This document shows positions 36,740 through 46,388 of a stretch of DNA of 64,000 nt, piece after piece; the first letter of the stretch is position 1; each line of letters starts with the position of its first letter. The stretch comes from Cytobacillus praedii. GTDB lineage: Bacteria > Bacillota > Bacilli > Bacillales > Cytobacillaceae. Where the stretch lies: positions 53,677 through 117,676 of the forward strand of contig NZ_LMBX01000017.1 of NCBI RefSeq assembly GCF_001439605.1, read 5' to 3'. The notes under the pieces were generated by a model. That model was given only the letters and a program-made list of their open reading frames with translations, was not told where the DNA came from and ran no database searches. The position numbers and the translations under genes were made by a program.

Positions 36740-37850
36740 ATTTAGCAAACTAAAAAGGAAAATCATTCTTCAGATTACTTTAATTTTACTCTTAACAATT
36801 ATTGTCGGTTATTTCGTTTACTTTGCTTTAATTGATGGTGTCTTGCAGGCTCCTTTTGCCAATATGTTTATTAGCTTTTGTGAAAACGTGCTTCAGCTTG
36901 ATTTCTATACTGCACAAAATATTTATGTATCAATATTTCAAATGAATAAATCATTGTGGCTTGCGATTGGGTTCATACTATTGCTGCTTGTTATTTTTTA
37001 TCTGGCACTCTCTCGATTTACACGTTATTTTAATAAAATTAGTGAAGGCGTTGATAGGCTAACTGAGGAGTCAGATACCGACATTCAACTTCCTGCCGAA
37101 CTGGACTTTATGGAAAAAAAGCTGAATACAGTTAAAAGTAAACTTGAAAAGCGTGCAAAGGACGCAAAAGAAGCAGAACAGCGAAAAAATGATCTTGTTG
37201 TCTATTTAGCTCATGATATCAAAACTCCATTGACATCAGTTATTGGCTATTTAAGTCTTTTAGATGAGGCAGCAGATATGCCAATTGAGCAAAAAGAAAA
37301 ATACTTGAAAATCACACTGGAAAAAGCAACTCGTTTAGAACAATTGATCAATGAATTTTTCGAAATTACAAGGTTTAATTTACAGTCGATTTTACTTGAA
37401 AAAGAAACAATCAATCTGAACTATATGCTCATGCAGATAGCAGATGAATTCTATCCCTTACTTGCCCCAAATGGAAGGCAAACAATTGTGGAAGTTGATA
37501 ATGATCTTAAGATTGATGCGGATCCAAACAAATTAGCAAGGGTATTTAACAATATTTTAAAAAATGCTATCGCCTATAGTTATGAAAATAGCATCATTGA
37601 AATTTGCGGTACTAGGAAAAATGAAATGGCAATAATAACTTTTACCAATACAGGAAAAATCATTCCTTCTCATAAGCTAGAAATGATTTTTGAAAAATTC
37701 TATAGATTGGATACTTCCCGTACTGCTCAGACAGGTGGAGCTGGATTAGGGCTGGCTATTGCTAAAGAAATCGTCCATGCTCATGGAGGCAGCATTTCTG
37801 CGGAAAGCAATGATGAGAAAACAGTATTCACGGTTACGATTCCGATCTAA
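36729..37850 (+). CDS. VanS-like sensor histidine kinase
   Basis: 373-residue kinase with two membrane helices (about 11-33 and 75-97), an extracellular loop of about 40 residues, HAMP-type linker, H-box AHDIKTPLTSVIGYLSLL, N-box NNILKNAIAYS and G-boxes ending GGAGLGLAIAKEIV. Start is TTG within the response regulator gene, behind GGGGAGTGGGG. Probably senses cell-wall stress. Confidence 0.88.
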   Translation: MKNEFSKLKRKIILQITLILLLTIIVGYFVYFALIDGVLQAPFANMFISFCENVLQLDFYTAQNIYVSIFQMNKSLWLAIGFILLLLVIFYLALSRFTRYFNKISEGVDRLTEESDTDIQLPAELDFMEKKLNTVKSKLEKRAKDAKEAEQRKNDLVVYLAHDIKTPLTSVIGYLSLLDEAADMPIEQKEKYLKITLEKATRLEQLINEFFEITRFNLQSILLEKETINLNYMLMQIADEFYPLLAPNGRQTIVEVDNDLKIDADPNKLARVFNNILKNAIAYSYENSIIEICGTRKNEMAIITFTNTGKIIPSHKLEMIFEKFYRLDTSRTAQTGGAGLGLAIAKEIVHAHGGSISAESNDEKTVFTVTIPI

Positions 37851-37948
37851 TCTTAAGGGAATCTTAAGATTTCAATAATAGAAAATTAAAAACTAACTCC
37901 TTCTTTTATGTTTTAATTAGTGAAGCAATGAGATAAGGAGTTGTGTTT

Positions 37949-38881
37949 ATGAGAAAAAATAAACGTACATATAGTACTGTTTGGATCATTATTTTTCTGA
38001 TTGTCCTAACTATTTTTTTTATACCTGATGAAAAGTTTGATGGACTGATACAGGACATGCTAAATAATTATACAAAGGAATATCCTGCAGAAAGTAATAG
38101 CACAATTGATGATTTGTATAGTCAGAATGCGATTTTAATAAATTTGGATGAGGAAAAAATCTTGATGGAAAAACAAAGTGAAGAAATTATCTTCCCTGCC
38201 TCTCTTACAAAAATTATGACTACCTTGGTCGCTATTGAGAATCTTGCTGATTTACAAAAGCGGATTTTACTTCCAGCAAGCATGTTTTCTGACCTTTACT
38301 ATGCTAATGCTTCAATGGCAGGATTTCTACCAAATGAAAAAGTAGCTGCTATTGATCTACTTTATGGAACAATGCTTCCATCCGGTGCAGAAGCATCTAT
38401 AGGACTGGCAAATGAGATTGCTGGGTCAGAAACAGCGTTTGTTGAGCTGATGAATGAAAAGGCAAAGCAGATTGGTATGAAGGATACTCACTTTACAAAC
38501 GCTACAGGTCTTCATCACAGAAATCATTATTCAAGTGTGAAGGATATTTCAGTGCTTCTGGAATATGCATTAAAAAATCAAACCTTTCGCACCATTTTTA
38601 CAGCAGAAAGGTATTCCACAGCACCATCAAATCTTCATCCAGATGGGATCACGTTCAAGAGCAGTATGTTTAAAAATCTCAATTCCTCCAATTTAATGGG
38701 TGAAGAGATTATTGGAGGAAAAACCGGCTACACAGAACAAGCTGGGTTATGTCTAGCGAGTATCGCTGAAATAAATGGGCAAGAATATCTCCTAATTACC
38801 GCTGGTGCAAATGGAAACCATCAAACAGAACAATACAATATTACAGATGCGATAGAAGTATATAAACAAATACGATTTTAA
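37949..38881 (+). CDS. D-alanyl-D-alanine carboxypeptidase (PBP5/DacA family)
   Basis: 310-residue serine peptidase S11 acting outside the membrane. Uncleaved signal anchor at about 10-30, SxxK motif SLTK, SxN-type SGA, and KTG (GGKTGYTE). AAGGAG eight bases before the ATG at 37949; a GTG two codons earlier lies inside the spacing. Placed right after the VanRS-type pair, so the pair likely tunes D-Ala trimming of peptidoglycan. It is not the zinc VanY type. Confidence 0.88.
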   Translation: MRKNKRTYSTVWIIIFLIVLTIFFIPDEKFDGLIQDMLNNYTKEYPAESNSTIDDLYSQNAILINLDEEKILMEKQSEEIIFPASLTKIMTTLVAIENLADLQKRILLPASMFSDLYYANASMAGFLPNEKVAAIDLLYGTMLPSGAEASIGLANEIAGSETAFVELMNEKAKQIGMKDTHFTNATGLHHRNHYSSVKDISVLLEYALKNQTFRTIFTAERYSTAPSNLHPDGITFKSSMFKNLNSSNLMGEEIIGGKTGYTEQAGLCLASIAEINGQEYLLITAGANGNHQTEQYNITDAIEVYKQIRF

Positions 38882-38925
38882 AAGATAAACGATATTTCTG
38901 AAATAATGAAAACCTCCTAATAGTG

Positions 38926-38977
38926 AACTGCACCTCAATTGCTTGACACCATGAAACAATTGAAGGTGCAGTTTTTC
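38926..38977 (+). terminator. long palindrome/terminator after the carboxypeptidase gene
   Basis: AACTGCACCT-C-AATTG and CAATTG-A-AGGTGCAGTT around about 14 nt, then TTTTT. The arm also looks like the tip of an IS3/IS150-family inverted repeat (TGAACTGCACC...), so an IS-derived terminator is possible. Confidence 0.7.
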
Positions 38978-39052
38978 TTTGGTTTAATTTGCTGTAGAAG
39001 ATTACAAGCAATTCTCTTATCAAAGCTGGCATTTTCAAATGAAGCAATGTCT

Positions 39053-39330
39053 TTATAGACTTGACTCAAGGGGAATCATCCAAAGTATGTCTCGCAATGA
39101 AATGGTTACGACATCACTGCCATGGATAAGTTCTTTTGTATGATGAAATCTCAGTTCCTCCACATGAGAGAATTTGAAATATACATCGCTACCAAAAATA
39201 CAAAGTGAATAAAGGCAAATTTTAAATAAGTCGGGTGCAATACCGAACTCTTTTAACCCAAGCTGCCTAATGAAATAACCGTGTCTTACTTGGTATTTTC
39301 CCCTACATTAGGAATCAATATATAGATTCA
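39053..39330 (-). pseudogene. gene fragment of unknown family
   Basis: An 85-codon open stretch without a usable start: RHGYFIRQLGLKEFGIAPDL ... FSHVEELRFHHTKELIHGSD. An ATG with GGGAG just upstream is in frame but is followed by TAA after seven codons. Composition looks coding. Probably a decayed gene; function not recognised. Confidence 0.4.
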
Positions 39331-39395
39331 TCTCCCTTCAATTTCAAAATAATTTCTTATAATTGCTTTAAATCCCTTTTCACTGCACCTTCAAA

Positions 39396-39959
39396 TCAAA
39401 CACGCTCAAGTTTCCGATATGGCTTAGAGGGCAGCTGAATACGAATTGAATCATCCGGACTTACCTCACCACTTTTCAAAACGATTCCCATGATTCCAGC
39501 CTTGCGAATAAGATTTCCCTCACTATCCTTATCTATTACTGCTTGCAGAAGACCTGGTTTAAAATGATCTATTTGCGGACATGGATTACGCAAACCAGTA
39601 ATTTGAATGATAGCTTCTTCACCTACTTGCAGGATAGTATCAGTTGGCAGCTCCAAAAGGTTGATCCCGCGAGTAGTAATATTTTCACCTAGCTGTCCAG
39701 GTTTAATATCAAAACGGTCCTTTAACTCATCAAATAATTCAGATTGAATGATATGTACTTGTCTTAAATTTGGCTGATTTGGATTCTGTGCAACCCTTGA
39801 GCGATGCTTAACGGTTTTGCCAAAATGCGCATCTCCTTCCACCCCGTATCCACTTAATAATTTGATTTTATTTCGATTCTCCTTACTAAATGTATGAGTA
39901 TTGCTCAAACTTACAGCTATTACTTTTCCGCTTATCAATTTCTCATCAATTAAATTCAT
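39396..39959 (-). CDS. MOSC-domain protein (YiiM-like)
   Basis: 187-residue protein of the MOSC group (molybdenum-cofactor sulfurase C-terminal). Motifs LLSGYGVEGDAHFG, QLGENITTRGINL and TGLRNPCPQID with the conserved Cys. MOSC proteins bind or sulfurate Mo cofactor or reduce N-hydroxylated compounds (YiiM). ATG at 39959 has GGAG seven bases upstream. Two molybdoenzymes are encoded elsewhere in the window. Confidence 0.82.
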   Translation of the reverse strand: MNLIDEKLISGKVIAVSLSNTHTFSKENRNKIKLLSGYGVEGDAHFGKTVKHRSRVAQNPNQPNLRQVHIIQSELFDELKDRFDIKPGQLGENITTRGINLLELPTDTILQVGEEAIIQITGLRNPCPQIDHFKPGLLQAVIDKDSEGNLIRKAGIMGIVLKSGEVSPDDSIRIQLPSKPYRKLERV

Positions 39960-40500
39960 CAAAAGTCTCCATTTCTTTTTTTTACGTATAATACAAAAGT
40001 ACTTATATATATTGTAATTTAAATAATCCCCATGCCCTCTAACAAGCTCAACCTCATCGTTTGCTGATAGCCAAAAATAGAGAAAAGCTAATCCGGCTTC
40101 ATCTCCCTCGCCCATTGGCAGGTAATCCCAACGATCTAGGGGCAGCTCATAAATCCCCTGCAATTAAACTTTCAACCTCAAACTCTTCTAGCCATCATTT
40201 CTTCCTTCACGTCTCTAATAACTACCTGTTTCGTGTACGCCTCAGATCTAACTGTCCCCTTTGGGTTTGTAATCCCCAATGAAGATCAGAGTGTTGAAAT
40301 TATTATGGCTGCCTTTTGTCCTCTTTTAATCTTGTGATATATCCATAAGCGATTCACATCTGATAGAACCTTTATTAGATTGCATTAACACTTAACCCCG
40401 CATACAAAATAAATGACAAAGCATTTATTCTTTTTCACAATAATCTTTATTCCTCATCAATCGTAAAGATTCCTTCAATAATAGTTTAGCAGACAGATAA
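39960..40500. other. non-coding stretch with coding remnants
   Basis: On the minus strand two short broken frames can be read: TNPKGTVRSEAYTKQVVIRD ... near 40200-40270 and LPLDRWDYLPMGEGDEAGLA ... near 40010-40160, with stops and shifts between them. No ribosome sites. Looks like decayed genes; no live gene seen. Confidence 0.4.
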
Positions 40501-40527
40501 AAAGCATTACTATATAAGCAATGCTTT

Positions 40528-40947
40528 CTATTTCAATCGTTTTTCTACTCCCGTGAGAATATTTAGACCCTTCTTCAAATCTTGGTTCGCTGCTTTAATG
40601 ACCTTCATGCCTAAGCTGATAATAGATGTATCTTGCTTCTTTAATATCGCTAATTCTTGTTTTGTTTTTTCAAGCTCCTTATGCATATTCTCTACTTGCT
40701 TTTGCAAACGATAAAGCTCTTGATCCTCTCCTTGGTAAGAATCGAGTTCTTCATCGCTTTCAGAGGTTGACAATCCAATATCTCCGACTAATTCCATTAA
40801 TGTTTCATCCTTCAGTAATTTATTAGCCATTTTCATTAAAGAGGTATAGTTAAGAGAATCTTCATTTTTCAAAAGGCTCCCCATTAAGTCCATAGCCGAA
40901 TCATTCATTAATGCCCGCTTTTCTGTTTCCTCACTATTACTTGCCAA
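40528..40947 (-). CDS. hypothetical coiled-coil protein
   Basis: 139 residues, acidic N-terminal part, then a coiled coil (about 72-110; LYRLQKQVENMHKELEKTKQ) and a basic tail. Start is TTG with AAAGGAGAG eight bases upstream. Not recognised; cytoplasmic by lack of signal or membrane helix. Confidence 0.65.
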   Translation of the reverse strand: MASNSEETEKRALMNDSAMDLMGSLLKNEDSLNYTSLMKMANKLLKDETLMELVGDIGLSTSESDEELDSYQGEDQELYRLQKQVENMHKELEKTKQELAILKKQDTSIISLGMKVIKAANQDLKKGLNILTGVEKRLK

Positions 40948-41019
40948 TGGTAAACTCTCCTTTCAAATCAGAAAAAAAGTATAATTATACCTGTAAAAAT
41001 CTAGCCCACTTATAGATAA

Positions 41020-41048
41020 ATACACTGGGAGAAATATCCCCAGTGTAT
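41020..41048. terminator. hairpin after the small membrane peptide gene
   Basis: ATACACTGGG and CCCAGTGTAT around about 8 nt. T-run is weak on both strands. Confidence 0.5.
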
Positions 41049-41055
41049 CCTCTAA

Positions 41056-41190
41056 TTAAGCTGCAGATGCTTGTCCAACTAACGAACGAATGGCTTTTCT
41101 AATAGCAGATGCATGACTATCACTGCCAAGGATCATTGCCAAAATCCAAGCAAACAACAAAATGACTAGAAGTATAAGGATAACTAGCAT
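41056..41190 (-). CDS. small membrane protein (44 aa)
   Basis: ATG behind GGGGGG opens 44 codons: one strong helix (VILILLVILLFAWILAMILG) followed by a Ser/Ala-rich amphipathic tail (SAIRKAIRSLVGQASAA). Size and layout suit a sporulation or regulatory membrane peptide. Not recognised. Confidence 0.6.
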   Translation of the reverse strand: MLVILILLVILLFAWILAMILGSDSHASAIRKAIRSLVGQASAA

Positions 41191-41295
41191 TAAAAGTCCC
41201 CCCTTTCACAAATATTTAAGGGACCCTTACAGTTCCATGGTATGTATGAGGGATGGACATGCATAATGAATCACCCTATATTCTAAAAAATAGGC

Positions 41296-41325
41296 AAAAA
41301 AAAGCACAAGCCTTATGCTTGTGCG
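41296..41325 (-). terminator. terminator of the ABC exporter gene
   Basis: GCACAAGC and GCTTGTGC arms with a 5-nt loop; eight T follow on the minus strand. Confidence 0.9.
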
Positions 41326-41331
41326 CTATGT

Positions 41332-43047
41332 TTATCTCTGAAATTGAACTCTATGAAGATTTGCGAAAATGCCGCCAAGGTCAATTAACTCATCATGGCG
41401 CCCTTCTTCTGCAATTCCATCTTCTGTTACGACAACAATGCGATCAGCATTACGAATCGTTGCCAGACGGTGTGCAATAACAAGTGTTGTTCGATCTTGT
41501 GCCAGTTCGGTCAAGGCGTGTTGAATAATTTGTTCTGTTTCCGTATCCAAAGCAGAAGTTGCTTCGTCAAGTATAAGAATAGGAGGATTTTTTAAAAACA
41601 TTCGCGCAATCGCTATCCGCTGCTTCTGACCACCTGAAAGCTTCAGCCCTCTTTCTCCAATTTGTGTTTCATAGCCCAACGGAAGTGACGCAATGAAATC
41701 TTCTAGGTGGGCTCTTCTTGCAGCTTCTTCAATTTGTTCATCTGTTGCGCCAAGCATCCCGTAGGCGATATTTTCTTTTAACGTTCCTGTAAAGAGAAAA
41801 ACATCCTGCTGTACAATCCCAATTTGAGATCGCAATGATTTCTTAGTCAGTTCTCTTACGTCTATTCCGTCGATTGTTATACTTCCACTATTCACATCAT
41901 AAAACCGGGGGATTAGAGAACAAATGGTAGTTTTCCCGGCTCCAGAAGGACCGACAAAAGCGACAGTTTCCCCTTTATTTATCTGAAGATTGATCCCTTC
42001 CAGCACTGGTTTATGCTCATCATAACTGAAAGTAACATTGTTAAACGTAATATCTCCATGAAGGGAAGCCACTTCTATGGCATCTTCTGCATCTTCTACT
42101 TCTGGCTCTGAATCCAATAATTCAAGGAAACGTTTAAACCCTGCCATCCCTTTTGGATATAGCTCTAGCAATGCGCTAATTTTATCAATTGGTTTCAAAA
42201 GTACATTTACATAAAGAACGAAACCAACTAGCTCCCCATATGTCAGCTGGCCAGTAAAGCTTAACCAGGCACCAAATACTAACACGATAAGCGTCATTAA
42301 GCGTGTTAGCATATAAATTCCTGACGAGCTAAAGCTCATAATTTTGTAGGCAGAAAGCTTTGCTAATCGGAATCTCTGATTGTTCGTTCTGAATCGGCTA
42401 ATCTCATAATCTTCGTTTGTAAAGGATTGAACAACACGTACACCTGAAACACTATCTTCTACTCGAGCATTTACATCAGCAATTTCACCATACATTTTCT
42501 TCCACGCTTTATTCATACGAATATTGCAGAAGGAAATGAGCCAAATAAGAAATGGTGTAATGATAATTGTCACCAATGCTAGTTTTACATTAATCGTAAG
42601 CATAATCCAGAATGCCCCAACAAAAGTCATGATTGCAATAAATAAGTCCTCTGGTCCATGATGGGCAAGCTCCCCAATATCGAAAAGATCATTAGTCACA
42701 CGGCTCATTATATGACCTGTTTTTGTATTATCAAAGAAACGGAAGGATTGACGCTGAACATGCTGAAACAGCTGCTGTCTCATATCTGTTTCAATATTGA
42801 TGCCAAGCATATGCCCCCAGTAGTTTACAATATATTGCAAAAATGTGCTTACTAAATATAGTGTTAAAAGTCCAGCACTAACGGATACAATCTTCGACCA
42901 ATTTCCGCTTGGCAATAAATCATCAACAAACCATTGTACAGCAAGCGGGAATGCAAGTTCCAAAATCGCAACAATAACTGCACTGCTAAAATCAATCGTA
43001 AATAGTTTTTTATGCGGTTTATAATACGAAAAAAATCGGCGAATCAT
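41332..43047 (-). CDS. ABC exporter, fused permease and ATPase
   Basis: 571-residue half-transporter of the type-IV (MsbA-like) exporter class. Six membrane helices in residues 1-310, then ATPase domain with Walker A GPSGAGKTT, signature LSGGQKQR, Walker B ILDEATSALD and H-loop AHRLATIR. Probably a homodimer exporting lipid or drug. GGAG precedes the ATG. Single-gene unit with terminator. Confidence 0.92.
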   Translation of the reverse strand: MIRRFFSYYKPHKKLFTIDFSSAVIVAILELAFPLAVQWFVDDLLPSGNWSKIVSVSAGLLTLYLVSTFLQYIVNYWGHMLGINIETDMRQQLFQHVQRQSFRFFDNTKTGHIMSRVTNDLFDIGELAHHGPEDLFIAIMTFVGAFWIMLTINVKLALVTIIITPFLIWLISFCNIRMNKAWKKMYGEIADVNARVEDSVSGVRVVQSFTNEDYEISRFRTNNQRFRLAKLSAYKIMSFSSSGIYMLTRLMTLIVLVFGAWLSFTGQLTYGELVGFVLYVNVLLKPIDKISALLELYPKGMAGFKRFLELLDSEPEVEDAEDAIEVASLHGDITFNNVTFSYDEHKPVLEGINLQINKGETVAFVGPSGAGKTTICSLIPRFYDVNSGSITIDGIDVRELTKKSLRSQIGIVQQDVFLFTGTLKENIAYGMLGATDEQIEEAARRAHLEDFIASLPLGYETQIGERGLKLSGGQKQRIAIARMFLKNPPILILDEATSALDTETEQIIQHALTELAQDRTTLVIAHRLATIRNADRIVVVTEDGIAEEGRHDELIDLGGIFANLHRVQFQR

Positions 43048-43124
43048 AACATTTTTCTCCTTGTCCTCAAAATATAATCACTTGGATTATATGGTGTGGC
43101 TGATAAACATACAAGTTAATTGAC

Positions 43125-43571
43125 TTAATTAGCTTTTTTCGGTTGTTTAAACTTTATCTTCATAAATAACTGATAGAGGACTTCTGAAATAACAAGTCCT
43201 ACGGCAATCGCCCCAGAAATCATAAATGCTTTTGCTGCTAGCTGAATAGCACCATTATAATCATTGACAACAAAATGGCGCATCGCATCATAGGCTAAGC
43301 CTCCTGGAACTAGTGGAATAATCCCTGCGACACTGAAAATAATAATTGGTGTTTTATACATTCTAGCAAAGATCTGACTGATAACCGCAATCACAAAAGC
43401 GGCAACCAAAGACGCAACAACCGCATCGAATTCCTTATTTACGAGAAAGATGTAAACAAACCAGCCAGCCATACCTACAAATCCACATTTAAGTAACGAC
43501 TTTTTAGGCGCATTAAAAAGAATACCAAACGCTGCAGAGGCAATAAAACTTGTAATTAAGTGTACAATCAT
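43125..43571 (-). CDS. threonine/serine exporter small subunit (YjjB/ThrE_2)
   Basis: 148-residue membrane protein with four or five helices; GIIPLVPGGLAYDAM is the conserved second-half ThrE motif. ATG at 43571 has GGAGG ten bases upstream; an ATG three codons earlier sits one base after that site. Pairs with the next gene: together they equal one full ThrE-type exporter. Confidence 0.85.
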   Translation of the reverse strand: MIVHLITSFIASAAFGILFNAPKKSLLKCGFVGMAGWFVYIFLVNKEFDAVVASLVAAFVIAVISQIFARMYKTPIIIFSVAGIIPLVPGGLAYDAMRHFVVNDYNGAIQLAAKAFMISGAIAVGLVISEVLYQLFMKIKFKQPKKAN

Positions 43572-43594
43572 CTGCTGCATACCTCCGTTTTACA

Positions 43595-44350
43595 CTAATA
43601 AAAGGCGACGACGACTGCTATTCCAGTACCAATCGCACAAGCAGTTAAAAATGCATCTGCCCCTTTTGATAATCCTGACACTAAATGCCCCGCCATCAAA
43701 TCCCTTACCGCATTGGTAATTAATAGACCTGGGACAAGCGGCATAACAGACCCAATAATTATTTTATCAAGCTGTGTTCCGACACCAATTTTTACAAATA
43801 GAAAGGCGATTAAGCCAATAACGAGTGAAGCTACAAATTCAGAGAAAAATCGAACTTTTAAAATTTGATGTATGTAGACGAAACAAACAAATCCTAGTCC
43901 TCCCGCAATAACGGCTGGAATAAAATCGCTCCACTGTCCCAGAAACATCATTAAGAAACAGCCACTGGAAATGGATGCAGCAATGATTTGCTGATAGATT
44001 GGAAAAGTAAAATCTGCATCTTGTATTTCCTTCAATCGAATAAGTGCCTGTTCTAACGTCATCTCCCCGCTGCTTAACTTCCTTGAAACCCCGTTAACTA
44101 GCGTTACTTTATATAAATCAGTTGTTCGCTCTGATATTCGCATAAATTTTGCCGGCTCTGTCCCATCAATAGAAAAAATTATCCCTGTCGGTGTTACATA
44201 GCTATGTGATTGAGGTATGCCGAATGAAGCAGCAATCCTTGACATTGTATCCTCTACGCGATACGTTTCTGCTCCGCATTGCAGCATAATTTTTCCAGCA
44301 AGCAGACATAATTCAATCACTTCATATGTTTGGGGAAATCTATTTTCCAC
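43595..44350 (-). CDS. threonine/serine exporter large subunit (YjjP/ThrE)
   Basis: 251-residue protein: cytoplasmic N-terminal part with AETYRVEDTMSRIA (ThrE signature) and five helices with a SVMPLVPGLLITNAV loop. GTG at 44350 with GGAGGG six bases upstream is preferred over the longer frame. Two-gene split exporter as in E. coli YjjP/YjjB, which exports succinate; substrate here is open. Confidence 0.85.
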   Translation of the reverse strand: MENRFPQTYEVIELCLLAGKIMLQCGAETYRVEDTMSRIAASFGIPQSHSYVTPTGIIFSIDGTEPAKFMRISERTTDLYKVTLVNGVSRKLSSGEMTLEQALIRLKEIQDADFTFPIYQQIIAASISSGCFLMMFLGQWSDFIPAVIAGGLGFVCFVYIHQILKVRFFSEFVASLVIGLIAFLFVKIGVGTQLDKIIIGSVMPLVPGLLITNAVRDLMAGHLVSGLSKGADAFLTACAIGTGIAVVVAFY

Positions 44351-44472
44351 CCTTTTCCCTCCTAAACAATCATACATTACCACAATTAATTATATTTCTT
44401 CATAATAAAGGAAATGTTTCATGAATTAAAGAGGAATTAAGAAAGTTTTGCCCTTCTCTGCAATATAAAAAT

Positions 44473-44585
44473 CTTCGAAATATATTTATATCTGCGAAAA
44501 AAGCAATTTATCTACGATAATATAAAATATATCTACGAAAGTGGATGTTTTATCTTCGAAAAATCGGAAATATCGATTTTTCGAC
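44473..44585. repeat. degenerate tandem array, 20-21-bp period
   Basis: CTTCGAAA, CTGCGAAA, CTACGATA, CTACGAAA and CTTCGAAA begin at 44473, 44492, 44512, 44533 and 44554; a weaker one follows at 44574. Spacing is 19, 20, 21, 21, 20. Between the ThrE-type gene and the nitrate operon terminator. Same architecture as the array at 9944 but different core. Confidence 0.6.
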
Positions 44586-44611
44586 AAAAGCCTTATGATT
44601 CATGCAGAGAA

Positions 44612-44636
44612 AAAAGCTGCCAAGCTGGCAGCTTTC
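44612..44636 (-). terminator. terminator of the nitrate operon
   Basis: AAAGCTGCCA and TGGCAGCTTT arms around a 3-nt loop; T-run on the minus strand. Three nt past the last gene. Confidence 0.9.
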
Positions 44637-44638
44637 TC

Positions 44639-46366
44639 CTAAAGAGGAACGTCTAAAATAATCTTAGTCCCACTATCCTTTACTGATTGGATTGTAATAT
44701 TTCCCTGTACAGCTTTAGCTCTTTCTTCCATACTGAAAAGGCCGACACCACGAGAAACGGAATGAATATCAAAGCCCTTGCCATTATCCTCTATCATGAC
44801 TCTCACTTCATCCTCCATCTCACGGATCGTCACGGTTGCTTCTTCCGTATCCGCATATTTTCGGATATTCGTCAGTGCCTCCTGGATTATTCGATAAATG
44901 GTGATTTCTTTATTTTCACTAAGTCTTGTATTCAAATAGCAGTCAAAATGGACATTAATATGGCTGTGATCAGAATAACGGACCAGGTAGGAGCGGATGG
45001 CAGGAATTAATCCTAGATCATCAAGAACGGAAGGTCTTAATGTCCAAGAAAGATCCCTAAGCTCTTCGATAATTTCAGTTGCCTCATCCTGCATTTGATC
45101 TAATAACGGGTGATTCAGTTCAGTTTGCAAACGATTGATTGTTATTAGATGGCTATATAGGTTTTGACCAATCCCATCATGCAGTTCACGGGAAAGCCGC
45201 CTTCGCTCATCCTCCTGCACATTTATGATTTTCGCCATCATTAATTGGAGTTCTTCCTCCGCCTTTTTTCTCTTAGTTATTTCGTGTCGAATAGCTAAAT
45301 ATTGGTAGGGACGATTATGATCATCCAGAAATGGAACGATCGTCGTGTCGACCCAATAAAATGTTCCATCTTTGGCACGATTTTTTATTTCGCCTTTCCA
45401 AACTCTGCCAGACGCAATCGTTCGCCACAAATCTGTGAAAAATTGTTTATTGTGATATCCTGAATTAATAATCCGGTGATCTCTCCCCATTAATTCTTCT
45501 CTTGAATATTTAGAAATACGGCAAAATTGGTCATTAACATAATGGATGGTCCCTTTTTGATCAGTAATAGCCACAATAGACGATGCATCAAGTGCAAATT
45601 TAAGGTCACTCAATTCATTGACTGACTTCTTCAACTCTTCCACCACTTGCTTATACTCCGTTATTTCATAACGGATGGCAAGATATTTCAATGGTTTGCC
45701 TTTTTCATTAAGAAAAGGAACAATGGTGGTATCTACCCAATAATAGGAACCATCCTTTGCTTTATTCTTAACTTCTCCACGCCATACTTCCCCATTTCCA
45801 ATTGTCCGCCAAAGCTCTTTCATAAATTCCTTTGTATGATAACCTGAATTTATAATACGATGATCCTTCCCTATCAGTTCCTCAGCTGAATACCTCGATA
45901 CCTCACAAAATTTTTCATTCACATATGTAATAATTCCCTTTTGGTCAGTAAAGGCAACAATTGTTGAAGCATCAAGGGCATACTTTAAGTCAACGAGCTC
46001 ATTTAAATGATAGGCATTCTGTGATTTTAGTCTTGATTGATCTTTTACACCATTAAAAATAATTAGGTAGTAATTTTCATTACCAAGTGAAAAAGCATTT
46101 ATACGATAAAACAATGAAAAATCATAACCGGTTCGATGTTTCCCATACTGATGAATAATCATTCCTTCTTTAGCAGTAAAAAGATTCATTTCAGGCATAA
46201 ACTGATTTAGCTTTTCCCCAATCATCTCATCCTTTTCATAGCCAAATATGTAACATGCCCGTTGATTCGAATCTGAAATGATTCCCTTTTCATTCACTAG
46301 AATAGTCGCATCTTCAGAAGCTGGAGTATTGTTATTATTAACTTGCATCTGACTATCCCTATCCAT
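44639..46366 (-). CDS. cytoplasmic three-PAS sensor histidine kinase (HisKA_3)
   Basis: 575-residue kinase without membrane segments. PAS1 at about 17-118, then two nearly identical PAS/PAC units at about 130-245 and 255-370 (both with YHxKxFxxDLWRTI..G..W.GE.KN.AKDG.YYWVDTTIVPFL), an internal duplication. Then HisKA_3 with H-box RRLSRELHDGIGQ and an HATPase_c domain. NreB/DegS type. Each duplicated PAS keeps one Cys (FCEVSR, FCRISK); no NreB-like four-Cys cluster. Last gene of the operon. Partner is likely the NarL-type regulator two genes upstream. Confidence 0.88.
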   Translation of the reverse strand: MDRDSQMQVNNNNTPASEDATILVNEKGIISDSNQRACYIFGYEKDEMIGEKLNQFMPEMNLFTAKEGMIIHQYGKHRTGYDFSLFYRINAFSLGNENYYLIIFNGVKDQSRLKSQNAYHLNELVDLKYALDASTIVAFTDQKGIITYVNEKFCEVSRYSAEELIGKDHRIINSGYHTKEFMKELWRTIGNGEVWRGEVKNKAKDGSYYWVDTTIVPFLNEKGKPLKYLAIRYEITEYKQVVEELKKSVNELSDLKFALDASSIVAITDQKGTIHYVNDQFCRISKYSREELMGRDHRIINSGYHNKQFFTDLWRTIASGRVWKGEIKNRAKDGTFYWVDTTIVPFLDDHNRPYQYLAIRHEITKRKKAEEELQLMMAKIINVQEDERRRLSRELHDGIGQNLYSHLITINRLQTELNHPLLDQMQDEATEIIEELRDLSWTLRPSVLDDLGLIPAIRSYLVRYSDHSHINVHFDCYLNTRLSENKEITIYRIIQEALTNIRKYADTEEATVTIREMEDEVRVMIEDNGKGFDIHSVSRGVGLFSMEERAKAVQGNITIQSVKDSGTKIILDVPL

Positions 46367-46388
46367 TTTTGTTCCTCCTGATTGCCGT

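Noticed and set aside
36044-38881. Vancomycin resistance cluster
   Set aside because: No vanH, vanA or vanX homologue follows; only the regulators and a PBP5-type enzyme are present.
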